Positions 25,593 through 34,504 are shown, counted from the first letter of the stretch. The stretch: 64,000 nucleotides of DNA from Streptomyces sp. NBC_01260 (GCF_036226405.1 NZ_CP108464.1:6138001-6202000); one strand, 5' to 3'. The notes: a model not told the origin generated them from the letters alone. A program made the numbers and translations.

Positions 25593-27227
25593 CTAGGCCT
25601 CTACTCCCGCGGGTTCGATCCCCGCGGGCACGCTGAGGTGACCTGCAGGTGCAGGTCGGCAGGGGCCCACCACCCTTGGGTTCACGGGGATCGGGGCGTC
25701 GGTATTCGTGAACTCACGGACCTTGGCCGACATGCGGGCGTCGGTGTCGAACAGTTCGCGTTCGGCCGGGTGCAGGATGTGCTGGGTGATGAAGGAGCGG
25801 CCGGCGACCTTCCACAGGCCACGGCCCTTGGTCAGGGCGGACACCGCCTGGGTCTCCACGCCGGTCAGGCCGAGCAGGGAAGCGGCGGCGGCGAGCTGAT
25901 CGGGCTCCTGGCGGTAGATGATGCGGGTGGAGCAGTCGGCCAGGAGTCCCTCGGCCAGCACCCGGCCGCGCGAGCCGGCATCACCCGCGCTGAGCAGGTC
26001 GCTGAGGCGGTGGATGACCATGAGGTTCGCGATGCCGAGTCCTCGGGAGAGCTTCCACTGGCTTTGCATGCGTTCCAGCAGGCCGACGTGCCGCATCAGC
26101 CGCCAGGCTTCGTCGTAGATCACCCAGCGCCGGCCGCCGTCGGGGTCGGCGAGGGCGGACTCCATCCACGCTGAAGCGCAGGTCATCGCGAGGACCAGGG
26201 CGGTGTCGTCGCCGCTCCCTCCGAGCCGGGAGAGGTCGATGGACAGCATGGGGGTGGAGGGGTCGAAGGCCACTGTGGAGGGGGCGTCGAACATGCCGCT
26301 GAGGTCGCCGTGCACCAGGCGGCGCAGGGCGTGTGCGAGGTCCTGAGCGGCAGAGCCGAGGCGTCCGGTTTGGGGGCCGAGGGCCCGGTTGAGGTGTTCC
26401 GGAGAGCCGAGGGCGTGGGCGATCTCGCCGAGCAGGGGCACCGTGCCACGGTCGGCAGCGTCAGCGACGATCAGGTCGAGGGCGAGATCCAGGGCGGTGT
26501 GCTCCATCGGCAGCAGGTCGCGCTTCAGTACGGTGCGGGCCAGGCCGGCCAGGAGGAGCAGGCGGCGCTTTCGGATTTCGGTCGACCAGTCGTCCTTGCT
26601 GACGGAGGCGGGCCGGGCCGGGGCGTCCAGCGGGTTCAACCGGCCGGGGAGTCCCGGGCCCAGGGCGATGCTGTAGCCGCCGAGGGCTTGCGCGACGCCG
26701 GTCCACTCTCCTTTGGGGTCGCACGGGATGTAGATGCGGTAGCCGTGGGCGATCGACCGGGTGGCGATGGACTTTGCCAATGCTGACTTGCCCATGCCGA
26801 TGATTCCGGCCAGGACGGCGTTCGGGTTCGTGAAGCCCTCGATCCGTCCGCTGTTGTACAGCGAGAAGGGGTCGAAGCAGAAGGCGGCCTCGGCGTGGAC
26901 ATCGCGGCCGATGAACACTCCCTCCGCGCCCAAGCCGCCCTCGGCCACGAAGGGGTAGGCGCCGCTGGCTGTGGCGGTGGTCATCCGGTGGGCAGGCAGG
27001 CGGAGCTTGCTGCCCCGGGCCGAGGCCGGGCCGGGGCGACCGGCCGGCGGGTAGGTGGGCCGCAGTTCCGGGTCGAGGGTCTGCTCGGCGCGGTGCTTGG
27101 GCGGTGTGCCGGCGAGGCGGGCCTTGTGGCGGGCCTCGGTGAAGCCGGCTCGGGCGGCCCGCTGCTCGGCGCGCGAGGTCTTGCTGGGCACGAACAGGAG
27201 GGAGGCGCTGGCGCGGGTGCGGGGCAT
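25593..27227 (-). CDS. VirB4-like conjugation ATPase
   Basis: A 544-aa protein, the C-terminal ATPase half of VirB4; in this Streptomyces system the N-terminal half is carried by the SCO6880-type protein. Walker A is 'GIIGMGKSALAKS' (about 141-153), Walker B 'RRWVIYDEAWRLM' near residue 370, then 'LGIANLMVIHRLSDLLSAG' and 'CSTRIIYRQEPDQL', as in VirB4/TraC ATPases. The first 80 residues are basic and low complexity. It powers assembly and substrate movement at the cytoplasmic face of the type IV channel. It lies between a small helical protein and an accessory gene in the operon and appears intact. Confidence 0.9.
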   Translation of the reverse strand: MPRTRASASLLFVPSKTSRAEQRAARAGFTEARHKARLAGTPPKHRAEQTLDPELRPTYPPAGRPGPASARGSKLRLPAHRMTTATASGAYPFVAEGGLGAEGVFIGRDVHAEAAFCFDPFSLYNSGRIEGFTNPNAVLAGIIGMGKSALAKSIATRSIAHGYRIYIPCDPKGEWTGVAQALGGYSIALGPGLPGRLNPLDAPARPASVSKDDWSTEIRKRRLLLLAGLARTVLKRDLLPMEHTALDLALDLIVADAADRGTVPLLGEIAHALGSPEHLNRALGPQTGRLGSAAQDLAHALRRLVHGDLSGMFDAPSTVAFDPSTPMLSIDLSRLGGSGDDTALVLAMTCASAWMESALADPDGGRRWVIYDEAWRLMRHVGLLERMQSQWKLSRGLGIANLMVIHRLSDLLSAGDAGSRGRVLAEGLLADCSTRIIYRQEPDQLAAAASLLGLTGVETQAVSALTKGRGLWKVAGRSFITQHILHPAERELFDTDARMSAKVREFTNTDAPIPVNPRVVGPCRPAPAGHLSVPAGIEPAGVEA

Positions 27228-27254
27228 GAACGTTTCTCCAGACAGGGGGACGGG

Positions 27255-27707
27255 TCAGCGGCGGACGAGGCCGGTGAACGGCGCGTGCAGGTCGGCCCGG
27301 GTGGTGCGGCGCCGTACCAGGTGCGCGGTGCGCTGGTGGCGTTGGCAGATGGTCAGCTCCGGTACCCCTTCGGGCAGCCCGGCCTGGCATGCCTCGGGTT
27401 CGGGCACCTCGCCCGAGTCGGGCCTGGGTGCCGCGTGGTAGGCGGCGTGGAGGTGGTCAGCGGCCTGCCAGATGCGGATGCGGGCGGTGCGGAGCTGGTC
27501 ACCCTCGGCCGCAACGAGCTGACAGGTGCGGGCGGCGTGGGCGTCGAGCAGCCCGTACAGCGAGACGAGGTGCGCGTGCAGGGCGTCCAACTCGGCGCGG
27601 CTGGTGACGAGCGGGCCGCCGGGGATGTTGAGTGCGCGGTGGAAATCGAGCGCCGCGGTGGCGAAGGGCACGAAGTCCTGCGCGGTCGGGCTGGCGGTGC
27701 GGGACAT
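27255..27707 (-). CDS. hypothetical ICE protein
   Basis: A 150-aa soluble helical protein ('ELDALHAHLVSLYGLLDAH', 'RIRIWQAADHLHAAYHAA') with a C-terminal 'LTICQRHQRTAHLVRRRTT' segment. It is placed between the SCO6880-type and VirB4-like genes (25- and 27-bp gaps), a position suggesting a role in or near the transfer machinery. No family known to me. Confidence 0.65.
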   Translation of the reverse strand: MSRTASPTAQDFVPFATAALDFHRALNIPGGPLVTSRAELDALHAHLVSLYGLLDAHAARTCQLVAAEGDQLRTARIRIWQAADHLHAAYHAAPRPDSGEVPEPEACQAGLPEGVPELTICQRHQRTAHLVRRRTTRADLHAPFTGLVRR

Positions 27708-27732
27708 AAGGGTGCTCTTCCGAAGTGGGAGG

Positions 27733-29199
27733 TCAGGCTGCGAGGGCGAGCGGCAGGGCGGCGGCGGTGAACGCCTCGGCCTGCTGCCAGGTCAGCGGCC
27801 GGAGGTCGAGCTGGGCGCCGACGGCGGCGGTCTCCACCACTGCGCAGGCGGTGCGCAGTTCGTCCTCGGAGTCGGCCGAGACGGTCAGCAACCCGGTCAG
27901 GGCGACGTCCGCGTGCCCGGCGATGAGCTGGCGCTCGCGGGACTTGATGTCCTGGTACTCGATCGAGTCGGCCTCGGAGTCGACCTGGCCGCGCCTGGCA
28001 CGCTCGGCGGCATCGGCGATCACGCTGGACTTCTTGCGCTGGACGTCGCGCAGGGCGGCGTCCAGGCCCTTCGGCTCGTAGGACAGCGACAGCGTGCGCC
28101 TCACCCCGCCGGTGAACAGGAGCTGGTGCAGGAAGCCGGCCGACGTCTCGGTGCGCGGCCAGTTCTCCACCCAGTACGTGGCGTGGACCGCGGAGTCGGT
28201 CGCGATGTGGTCCGCCTTCTCGACGACCACGACCGGTCCGGCAGCGGCGGGCTCGACTTCGGGGCGGCCGGTGGTGGACCACCGGTCCAGCGTCGGAAGG
28301 GCCTTGGGGTCGTAGGCGGTGCGCACGACGGCGGCGATTTCGCGGGCGGTGAGCCAGCCGGCCGGGGAGAGTCCGGCGGTCCGCGCGGCCTGGTCGAAGG
28401 TAGAGGTGAGCTGCGCCAAGACACTGAAGGCCCCGGTCAGGCCGCCGCCGGCCTGGTTGATCAGCCGTCGAGCCGCCTTGGCGTCCAGGGACACCGCGAC
28501 GTACGCCTCGTGCGGGGCGGCTGCGGGGCCGGCGCTCTGAATCAGCTCGTTGTAGACCGCTCCGGCCATGGGGGCGCCCGGCCGGCCGTGCTCTTCCCAG
28601 TAGCGGCGCAACGCGTCGCCGGAGTCGGGGACGGTGCGCTCGATCACCTGGATGCGGGCGATCTGCCCGGTGCGGGCGAGCGCGGCCAGCGCGCGGCCCC
28701 ACCCGCCCACGTTGGCCTGCTGGGTGCCCGGGTCGAGCAACGCGTAAGCACGGGAGGAGACCTTGACCACTGCGGTCAGCGTGCCGCTGTGCGGATCGTG
28801 GACGGCACCGTACCGGCCGTCGGGAGCGGTGACCACGCGCAGACTGGCAGCGGTGCCGGGCAGGTGAAGCAGCCCTTCGGGGGTAGGCCGGCGGGAAGGC
28901 CGGGTGAGCCAGAGGAGCTGGCCGCGCATCCGGCGCAGGGCGTACTGGCCGACGATCGGAGCCCAGTCAGCCAGGGCGCGGCCCCGGTGGCGGACGAAGA
29001 TGAGCAGGGCGACGACGGCCCACAGCGGAATGAGCTGCAGGGCGCCGACCACGCCGCGGGTCAGAATCACGCCGAGAAGGAGCAGGCCGGTGAGGCCGAC
29101 GACGGTCAACTGCGGGACGGTCAAACCGAGCAGAACGCCGCGCCTGCTGCGGTGGGGGAACTTCACGGTGGCTGTAGGGGCTTGGTGCTTGCCGGACAT
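27733..29199 (-). CDS. SCO6880-type conjugation protein (PrgI-like / VirB4 N-terminal-like)
   Basis: A 488-aa protein. Two membrane segments lie near the N-terminus ('LTVVGLTGLLLLGVILTR' and 'LIPLWAVVALLIFVRHRG'), as in VirB3/PrgI-like proteins. A long cytoplasmic part follows, including 'TAVVKVSSRAYALLDPGTQ' and 'LSYEPKGLDAALRDVQRKKS', matching the VirB4 N-terminal region without an ATPase domain. Members of this family are always encoded next to a separate VirB4-like ATPase, as here (25593-27227). GGAG lies 5 nt before the ATG at 29199. A 32-codon leader frame overlaps the start. Confidence 0.85.
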   Translation of the reverse strand: MSGKHQAPTATVKFPHRSRRGVLLGLTVPQLTVVGLTGLLLLGVILTRGVVGALQLIPLWAVVALLIFVRHRGRALADWAPIVGQYALRRMRGQLLWLTRPSRRPTPEGLLHLPGTAASLRVVTAPDGRYGAVHDPHSGTLTAVVKVSSRAYALLDPGTQQANVGGWGRALAALARTGQIARIQVIERTVPDSGDALRRYWEEHGRPGAPMAGAVYNELIQSAGPAAAPHEAYVAVSLDAKAARRLINQAGGGLTGAFSVLAQLTSTFDQAARTAGLSPAGWLTAREIAAVVRTAYDPKALPTLDRWSTTGRPEVEPAAAGPVVVVEKADHIATDSAVHATYWVENWPRTETSAGFLHQLLFTGGVRRTLSLSYEPKGLDAALRDVQRKKSSVIADAAERARRGQVDSEADSIEYQDIKSRERQLIAGHADVALTGLLTVSADSEDELRTACAVVETAAVGAQLDLRPLTWQQAEAFTAAALPLALAA

Positions 29200-29261
29200 G
29201 GTGGCTCCAGACGGTGGGAGCGGTTGGAGGACGGGGCGTGCTGCGCTCTTCTGGAGGTCAT
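29163..29261 (-). CDS. possible leader peptide upstream of the SCO6880-type gene
   Basis: A 32-codon frame from ATG 29261 begins 'MTSRRAQHAPSS', with a GAGAGG-type ribosome site about 7 nt upstream, and ends inside the start of the SCO6880-type gene in another frame. Nearly the same start, 'MTSRRAAHAPPS', precedes the coupling-protein gene (10846). The shared sequence suggests a translated leader that couples initiation of transfer genes. It is too short to be sure. Confidence 0.4.
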   Translation of the reverse strand: MTSRRAQHAPSSNRSHRLEPPCPASTKPLQPP

Positions 29262-29331
29262 GACGGAACCTCTCTGCTGGCGGGGGCGGGGGCGGGTTGA
29301 AGAGTGCAGCCCGCCCCCTGGGTGTGGTGGG

Positions 29332-30750
29332 TCAGGAACCCGACGGAGGCTGGGTGGGGAACACCCAGTTGGTCGGCGTTGAAGAACCGGCAGCCGCCGG
29401 TCCGGCGGGGGACGGCGGCACGGCCGGGGGGCCGGAGGCCGAGGGCGCCGGACCGACAAACGGCATGGAGGACAGGTTGCCGCCGGTAGCCGATGCGCCG
29501 GCGAGGTGATCGGATCCGCCCGTGACGCTTTGGGCAGTCACCCCGGCCCCTTCCGGTTCGTCCTCGCCGGGGTGGGTGATCAGCGGCGGAATCCCCGGGC
29601 GCTGGATCAGGGCCCGACCCTTGTCGCCAGCGCCGTTCGGGTCCTCGCCGTAGCGGAAGCTGGTCTGCGGCTTGGGCGGACCGGCGTCTATGCCCTCCTT
29701 GCTGAGGTTGCCCCCAGTGGGGTCGATGCCGGAGCCGACCCCGTCGGCATCCGCCCCGGGAACCTGGCCCGGACCCTGCGGGGCGGGGCTTCCGGTGCCG
29801 ACGCGCATCGCCATGCTGCCCGCGGTCTTCGCCGCTCCTGCGGCGACCGCCATACCGGCGACGCTGGTGCGGTGCAGGTCGTCGTGGCCACCGCCGTCAC
29901 TGGCCCAGTGCACGAACTTGTACGTCGCGTACGGGCACAGCAGGACGAGCACCATCACGACGATGCCCGCCATCGCGTCGGACAGGGCCGACATGCCGTC
30001 CGTGGCATCCGACTTGCCCATCGCCGAGACGCCGATCAGGAACACGACGGTCATCAGGAGCTTGGATACGACCAGGGTCGCGGTGGCCTCGATCCACCCG
30101 CGCCGCCAACGCTTCGCCACCTCCCAGCCGCCGCCGGCCCCGGCGAAGACCGCGAGAGCGACCATGACCAGGACGCCGACCTTCCGCGCGACCATCACAC
30201 CCCAGTACAGGAACGAGCCGATCGCGCACCCGAAGGCGACCAGAGCCGGAACACCCCAGCCCAGGCCGTACATCGCCCCGATCTGGTTGACCTTCACCAC
30301 ACGGCGGATCGCGTCGTCGACCGAGGTGTTGGCCGCTTGGAACAGACCGTCGGACAACGCGTCGACCACGGTGATGGCGACGGACGTGAACGCGATGGCA
30401 CAGAAGCTGAACAGGACACCGGTCATGGTGCCGATCACTGCTTGCGCCAGGGCGCGTTCGTCCCGCCGCCAGGCCGCGAACATCAACTGGATGCAGAACG
30501 TGCCGACGGTCAGGATGAGCCCGATGGGCAGCAGCAGCTCGTAGTTGTCCCGGAACCACCCGGCATCGAGGTCGATGGCAGTGGTTGCGTTGACGGCCTT
30601 GGCGGCGAGATCCGCCGCACTCGCGGCCAGTTCGCCCGCCGACTTCGCGATCCACGCGCCGATGCCGTCGGTGACAGCTCCAGCAGGGTTGGTGGCGAAA
30701 TCGACGGTGCCGCACACCTTGTCCATCAGCGGGAAGTCACAGACGCCCAT
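29332..30750 (-). CDS. VirB6/TrbL-like conjugal transfer membrane protein
   Basis: A 472-aa protein with about six hydrophobic segments in the first 290 residues, e.g. 'LLLPIGLILTVGTFCIQLMF', 'MTGVLFSFCAIAFTSVAITV', 'VGVLVMVALAVFAGAGGGW' and 'AMAGIVVMVLVLLCPYATY'. A long Gly/Pro-rich cytoplasmic or periplasmic tail follows (300-472). This layout is that of VirB6/TrbL-type polytopic channel proteins. It begins 'MGVCDFPLMDKVCGTVDF', as in other actinobacterial homologues. It lies between the VirB8/TcpC-like and SCO6880-type genes. Confidence 0.85.
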   Translation of the reverse strand: MGVCDFPLMDKVCGTVDFATNPAGAVTDGIGAWIAKSAGELAASAADLAAKAVNATTAIDLDAGWFRDNYELLLPIGLILTVGTFCIQLMFAAWRRDERALAQAVIGTMTGVLFSFCAIAFTSVAITVVDALSDGLFQAANTSVDDAIRRVVKVNQIGAMYGLGWGVPALVAFGCAIGSFLYWGVMVARKVGVLVMVALAVFAGAGGGWEVAKRWRRGWIEATATLVVSKLLMTVVFLIGVSAMGKSDATDGMSALSDAMAGIVVMVLVLLCPYATYKFVHWASDGGGHDDLHRTSVAGMAVAAGAAKTAGSMAMRVGTGSPAPQGPGQVPGADADGVGSGIDPTGGNLSKEGIDAGPPKPQTSFRYGEDPNGAGDKGRALIQRPGIPPLITHPGEDEPEGAGVTAQSVTGGSDHLAGASATGGNLSSMPFVGPAPSASGPPAVPPSPAGPAAAGSSTPTNWVFPTQPPSGS

Positions 30751-30780
30751 GGCGGTACCTCCTTCCTTCTTATGAGGGGG

Positions 30781-31470
30781 TCAGGGCGCGACGGACGGCA
30801 GGACACCGACCAAGGCGCAGGGATGGTCGGGCCGGCACTGCACGGCCAGGGTGGTGGAACGGCTCTCCGCACCGCCGGCGGGCGAGCCCTTCCAGGAGAT
30901 CGACTGCCTCCCGGAGACTGTGACCGCGTACACGTACGCCTGGGTGATCGCGCCGGGGTCTTCCTGAAGGGCCCGGGTGAACGCGTGCGGGAAGTGCCCC
31001 TCGTTCACCGTGGCGGTGGCGAACTGGCCGTTGGCGGCCATCTCCTTCCACAGCACGGGCGAGGGAACGACCTTGTCGACCGAGGCCGGATCGGCGTACT
31101 TCGACTCCGTGGTCAGCCACCCACGCAGAGCCTTATGCAGCTCGCTCTGCGAATACGCACGGGTGTCGTAGGACCACAGCGCTGCCGCGGCTGCCTTCCC
31201 GAACTCGACCGGATCGCTGGTCTTCGGCGGGACCGGGAGAGCACCGGAATGGGCGCCGGGCGTGGGCGGCCCAGGGGGTACCGCGGCGGAGGAGGATGCC
31301 GTGGGGGAACTCGATGGTGGAGCAGGGGTTTCGGAGGGACTCCTGCTATCGCGGGTGAGGTAGGCGGCCAGGCCGGCGAGGGCGATGAGGACCACCAGGA
31401 CGGCGGTGCCGAGCAGCGCCCGGCGGCGCCCGCGAGATGCGCCGCCGGGACGGGTGGAGTGCTGAGCCAT
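30781..31470 (-). CDS. membrane-anchored VirB8/TcpC-like conjugation protein
   Basis: A 229-aa protein. A basic N-terminus is followed by one membrane segment ('ALLGTAVLVVLIALAGLAAY'), a Ser/Pro-rich linker and an extracytoplasmic domain of about 140 residues ('EFGKAAAAALWSYDTRAYSQ', 'GAITQAYVYAVTVSG'). That topology, with an NTF2-like pattern of helix then strands, is what VirB8/TcpC proteins of Gram-positive transfer systems show; the assignment is by topology and context. ATG 31470 overlaps the stop of the upstream gene (TAATG). Confidence 0.7.
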   Translation of the reverse strand: MAQHSTRPGGASRGRRRALLGTAVLVVLIALAGLAAYLTRDSRSPSETPAPPSSSPTASSSAAVPPGPPTPGAHSGALPVPPKTSDPVEFGKAAAAALWSYDTRAYSQSELHKALRGWLTTESKYADPASVDKVVPSPVLWKEMAANGQFATATVNEGHFPHAFTRALQEDPGAITQAYVYAVTVSGRQSISWKGSPAGGAESRSTTLAVQCRPDHPCALVGVLPSVAP

Positions 31471-31778
31471 TAGTGAACCTGCGTTCCCAGCGTGCTGAAG
31501 AACGCCACCACGCCGTTGGCCGCGCCGAGCAGGAGGGCCGCGCCGGCACTGACCAGTACGCCCTTCTTGCCGTTCGCCTCGGCCTGGTGACCGCCGGAGT
31601 GGTGGCCCCAGGCCCACACGCCCGCGCTGACGGCCAGGGCGCCGACCACGGCGACGAGTCCGAACAGGTTGATGGAGCCCATCACCTGCTTGAGGACGGA
31701 CAGGCCCGGCAGGCCGCCCTCGTTCGGCTTGATCCCGGGATCGTAGGCGAGCTGGATGACATGGTCAGCGAGATACAT
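31470..31778 (-). CDS. DUF6112-like small membrane protein
   Basis: A 102-aa protein with two hydrophobic segments ('LFGLVAVVGALAVSAGVWAW' and 'GVLVSAGAALLLGAANGVVA') separated by a short basic, Gly-rich loop. Small two-TM proteins at this position are conserved in Streptomyces type IV transfer operons (DUF6112 family) and resemble VirB2/VirB3-size subunits. It is coupled to the VirB8/TcpC-like gene. Confidence 0.75.
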   Translation of the reverse strand: MYLADHVIQLAYDPGIKPNEGGLPGLSVLKQVMGSINLFGLVAVVGALAVSAGVWAWGHHSGGHQAEANGKKGVLVSAGAALLLGAANGVVAFFSTLGTQVH

Positions 31779-31867
31779 TCACGAACTCCAGTTCGGTTGA
31801 AAGCACGCCGAAGCCCGCTGGGGCGTAGCGACGGTGCGAAAAAGGGGATGGGGAGGAGAAGCGCCGG

Positions 31868-33025
31868 TCAGACGACTCGACGGGCCGCGAGAATCCGCGG
31901 CTTCCAGGACGCGAGGGTCGTGATGCGGACCACGTCGCCGGTGTGCGGGGCGTGGACGATCAGGCCCTGCCCGATGGCCATTCCGACGTGCTCGGGCACG
32001 GCGGCCGTCCCCTCGGTGAAGAGGAGGTCGCCCGGCTGCAGGGCGTCGACCGACACGGCTTTGCCCACCTTGACCTGCGTGTACGTGGTGCGCGTCAGAG
32101 AGACCCCGGCGGCCTTGTACGCCTGTTGCATCAAGGACGAGCAGTCACACCGGCCCATGGGGTTCTTACCGTGGGAGCCGGTGCAGCTCCCGCCCCACTG
32201 GTACGGCGTACCGAGCTGGCCGAGCGCCCACCGGATCGCCGTCTGCACCTCTCGCGGAGCATCGGCGGGGATCTTGTACTCGTCCGGCAGCGCGCCGGCC
32301 GGGATGGTGCCGAAGTCCGTCCCGTCCCCGTCCGCCGAACAGCCGCCCGCGGTACCGGATGAAGGGCTGCTGGTTCCGGCCGAGCCGGACGGCGAAGGAC
32401 TCGGCGACTCGTCGCCAGCCTTCTGCAGCAGGGGGTCGATGGCCTCCTGCAGAGCGGTGGCCAGTGGCTCCCACTTGGCGTACGCATCGGGGAAGCCCGA
32501 CCGTTGTACCGCCTGGGCGGCCTGGGTGACGGACAGGGACTGCCAGCCGGAGACCTTCTTGAGCTCCTCGTAGAATTTGGTCGAGGCATGCACCGGGTCG
32601 AGGATCTGGTTCGCCGTGCCCCAGCCCTGTGAAGGCCGCTGCTGGAACAAGCCCAGCGAGTCGCGGTCGCCGTAGGTCAGGTTCCGCAGACCGCTCTCCT
32701 GCAGGGCGGTCGCCAGGGCCACGACCTGCCCTCGGGCCGGGATGTTCATCGCGACGCCGGTGGCCTGGATCGTCTTGGCGTTGGGCACCTGATCGGCCGG
32801 GTCGTCCAGGCCCGGCACGGAGACCGAGCCCTTGTCGCCGCCGTCCAGGATGGCCTTCACCTGCGTGGCGACGGCGGCGCTGCCCACACCCTGTGCACCG
32901 TCGGTCGAGCAGGAAGCCGAGGCGGTCCCGGCGCCGATGGCGAGGATCGGAACGGCCAGCAGCAGCGGTCCGGTCGCGCACAGACCGACGAGGGCTCCAG
33001 TGGTCTTCTTCATCGCCGTCGCCAT
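31868..33025 (-). CDS. secreted lytic transglycosylase-like / NlpC-P60 peptidase
   Basis: A 385-aa VirB1-type cell-wall enzyme. N-terminal signal or anchor 'ALVGLCATGPLLLAVPILAI'. Residues about 85-190 form a lysozyme-like region ('VALATALQESGLRNLTYGDR', 'SLGLFQQRPSQGWG'), then a Ser/Pro linker. The C-terminal NlpC/P60 domain (250-385) has catalytic Cys in 'GRCDCSSLMQQAYKAAG' and His in 'PEHVGMAIGQGLIVHAPH'. It opens the peptidoglycan for the type IV channel. It is the first gene of the transfer operon, so its promoter should lie in 33026-33591. Starts at 33025 and 33013 are both possible. Confidence 0.9.
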   Translation of the reverse strand: MATAMKKTTGALVGLCATGPLLLAVPILAIGAGTASASCSTDGAQGVGSAAVATQVKAILDGGDKGSVSVPGLDDPADQVPNAKTIQATGVAMNIPARGQVVALATALQESGLRNLTYGDRDSLGLFQQRPSQGWGTANQILDPVHASTKFYEELKKVSGWQSLSVTQAAQAVQRSGFPDAYAKWEPLATALQEAIDPLLQKAGDESPSPSPSGSAGTSSPSSGTAGGCSADGDGTDFGTIPAGALPDEYKIPADAPREVQTAIRWALGQLGTPYQWGGSCTGSHGKNPMGRCDCSSLMQQAYKAAGVSLTRTTYTQVKVGKAVSVDALQPGDLLFTEGTAAVPEHVGMAIGQGLIVHAPHTGDVVRITTLASWKPRILAARRVV

Positions 33026-33591
33026 TCACCGGGGCGGCGGTGCCCGCCGGACGACGGCGACGGAGGATCAGGGCGTGGGCGTTTCAGGGCATGCTGCATC
33101 GCAGCGGCTCCTCGGTGTTCGTAGGAGACGCGGTGCCGACTTCTCGTGCAAAGCCGTCGGCACCGCGCCGATGTGCATCCGCCCTCGGGCGGGCCCGATC
33201 AGGGGAGTTGGTAGCTCCCGGACGCCGGTTTCAAGACATGCGCGGCAGCCAGCCGCGCTCGTAATCTCAGGCAGTGCACGGGGCCCCCGGATGTCAGGGA
33301 AATCGTTGTGGGCGACATGCCCCCCGTACTGCTCGCCTGGACGAGACAGCACGGATAAGCACAGGTCAGCGGGGGTGGAGTGAGGCTCCTGCCCGGTGAC
33401 ACGGCGAGACAGTAGACCGGGATTCCGGCCGCACCAAACGACTCCTGCCCCGGGCCCCCAGCGGGCGTCACCTCGTTAGGTGCGGCCGGAAAACGCCGTT
33501 AACCTCCGGTGCAACCTCGCCCGAGACGAACGCCGTTGAGCACGGTCCGGAGCAGGTCCAGATCCGACGTGCCCTGAAAGAGGCCCTTCCT
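33026..33591. promoter_or_regulatory. divergent intergenic region with two long inverted repeats
   Basis: 566 bp without a convincing gene, between the minus-strand transfer operon and the plus-strand methyltransferase. It contains GCGGTGCCGAC (33130-33140) paired with GTCGGCACCGC (33156-33166). It also contains the 13-bp TTCCGGCCGCACC (33423-33435) paired with GGTGCGGCCGGAA (33479-33491) around a 43-nt loop. It probably holds both promoters and regulator-binding or attenuator structures. Confidence 0.5.
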
Positions 33592-34338
33592 ATGAGCTAC
33601 ACGCTGCACCGAGGCGACGCCCTGACCGTGCTGAAGTCCCTTCCCGACGAGAGCGTCCAGGCCGTGATCACCGATCCGCCGTACAACTCCGGCGGACGCA
33701 CCAGCGCGGACCGCACCGGCCGCACCGCGCGAGCCAAGTACGTCACCAGTAATTCGGCGCACGACCTCGCCAACTTCCCAGGAGAGAACCGCGACCAGCG
33801 CTCCTACCGCTCCTGGCTCACCGAACTGCTCACCGAGTCCTACCGGGCCTCGACCGAACACGCGGTCGTCATGGTCTTCGCCGACTGGCGACAGGAGCCG
33901 ACCACCTCCGATGCCCTGCAGATGGCGGGGTGGACCTGGAGTGGCACCATCCCGTGGATCAAGCCTTCCAGCCGGCCTCGGAAGGGCGGACCGAAGCAGG
34001 ACTCGGAGTTCATCCTGTGGGGAGTCAAGGGCTCCCTCGACAACACCCGCGACCTCTACCTGCCCGGCCACTACATCGCCTCCCAGCCCCGCAAGGGCCG
34101 GGTTCACATCACCCAGAAGCCGGTCGAGGTCATGCAGCAGCTCGTCCAGGTCTGCCCCGAGGGCGGCACCGTCCTCGATCCATTCGCCGGCAGCGGCTCC
34201 ACCGGGGTCGCGGCCCTGCGCGAGGGACGTCGCTTCGTGGGCGTCGAGCTGTCCGCGCACTACGCCGACGTCGCCGAGCAGCGGCTGCGCGCCGAACTGA
34301 CGAATGACGACTTCGAGCTGGCCGGACCGGAGGCATGA
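33592..34338 (+). CDS. orphan beta-class DNA methyltransferase (N4-C or N6-A)
   Basis: A 248-aa protein. Catalytic motif IV 'DPPYNSG' (28-34) comes before motif I 'DPFAGSGSTGVAALREG' (about 199-215), the order of beta-class amino-methyltransferases; 'HITQKPVEVMQQLVQVCPEG' is the motif X region. DPPY is found in both N6-adenine and N4-cytosine enzymes, so the base is not settled. No restriction nuclease is adjacent: it is followed by a terminator and a broken DUF5655 gene. An anti-restriction role for the ICE is likely. Confidence 0.88.
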   Translation: MSYTLHRGDALTVLKSLPDESVQAVITDPPYNSGGRTSADRTGRTARAKYVTSNSAHDLANFPGENRDQRSYRSWLTELLTESYRASTEHAVVMVFADWRQEPTTSDALQMAGWTWSGTIPWIKPSSRPRKGGPKQDSEFILWGVKGSLDNTRDLYLPGHYIASQPRKGRVHITQKPVEVMQQLVQVCPEGGTVLDPFAGSGSTGVAALREGRRFVGVELSAHYADVAEQRLRAELTNDDFELAGPEA

Positions 34339-34382
34339 GCATGAGAACGGGGAGTCCGGAACCGACCGGACACAGAACGCCG

Positions 34383-34426
34383 AAGGGCGGCTGGCGCATC
34401 GAATGGTCGATACACCAGCCGCCCTT
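34383..34426 (+). terminator. terminator of the methyltransferase gene
   Basis: AAGGGCGGCTGG (34383-34394) pairs perfectly over 12 bp with CCAGCCGCCCTT (34415-34426), loop 20 nt, 45 bp after the stop codon. It is also just downstream of the broken gene on the other strand, so it probably works in both directions. Confidence 0.75.
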
Positions 34427-34435
34427 CTCATTGCC

Positions 34436-34504
34436 TCAAGCTGCTTCGAAAGCCCGCCGGATGAGCGGCGCCGCCTTCTCCAGGCTGGCAGCCGAGACCA
34501 CGCG
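34436..34504 (-). pseudogene. DUF5655 gene, C-terminal fragment
   Basis: Left of the IS element the minus strand reads 'RVVSAASLEKAAPLIRRAFE' and stops at 34436. This is the usual ending of DUF5655 proteins ('...LEVxxxSxxxLExAxxLIxxAYxxx'). It continues exactly in frame from the fragment at 35792-36433 once the IS and one 3-bp target copy are removed. Confidence 0.85.

Noticed and set aside
25606-25628. CCCGCGGG-TTCGATC-CCCGCGGG, which looks exactly like a tRNA T-arm and could be an att site
   Set aside because: It lies inside the last codons of the VirB4-like gene. No anticodon or D arm and no matching acceptor strand were found upstream, and the stem is 8 bp, not 5. Probably chance.
33068-33471. 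Two short minus-strand open frames upstream of the NlpC/P60 gene
   Set aside because: No ribosome site, low-complexity translations and overlap with long inverted repeats; treated as regulatory DNA.
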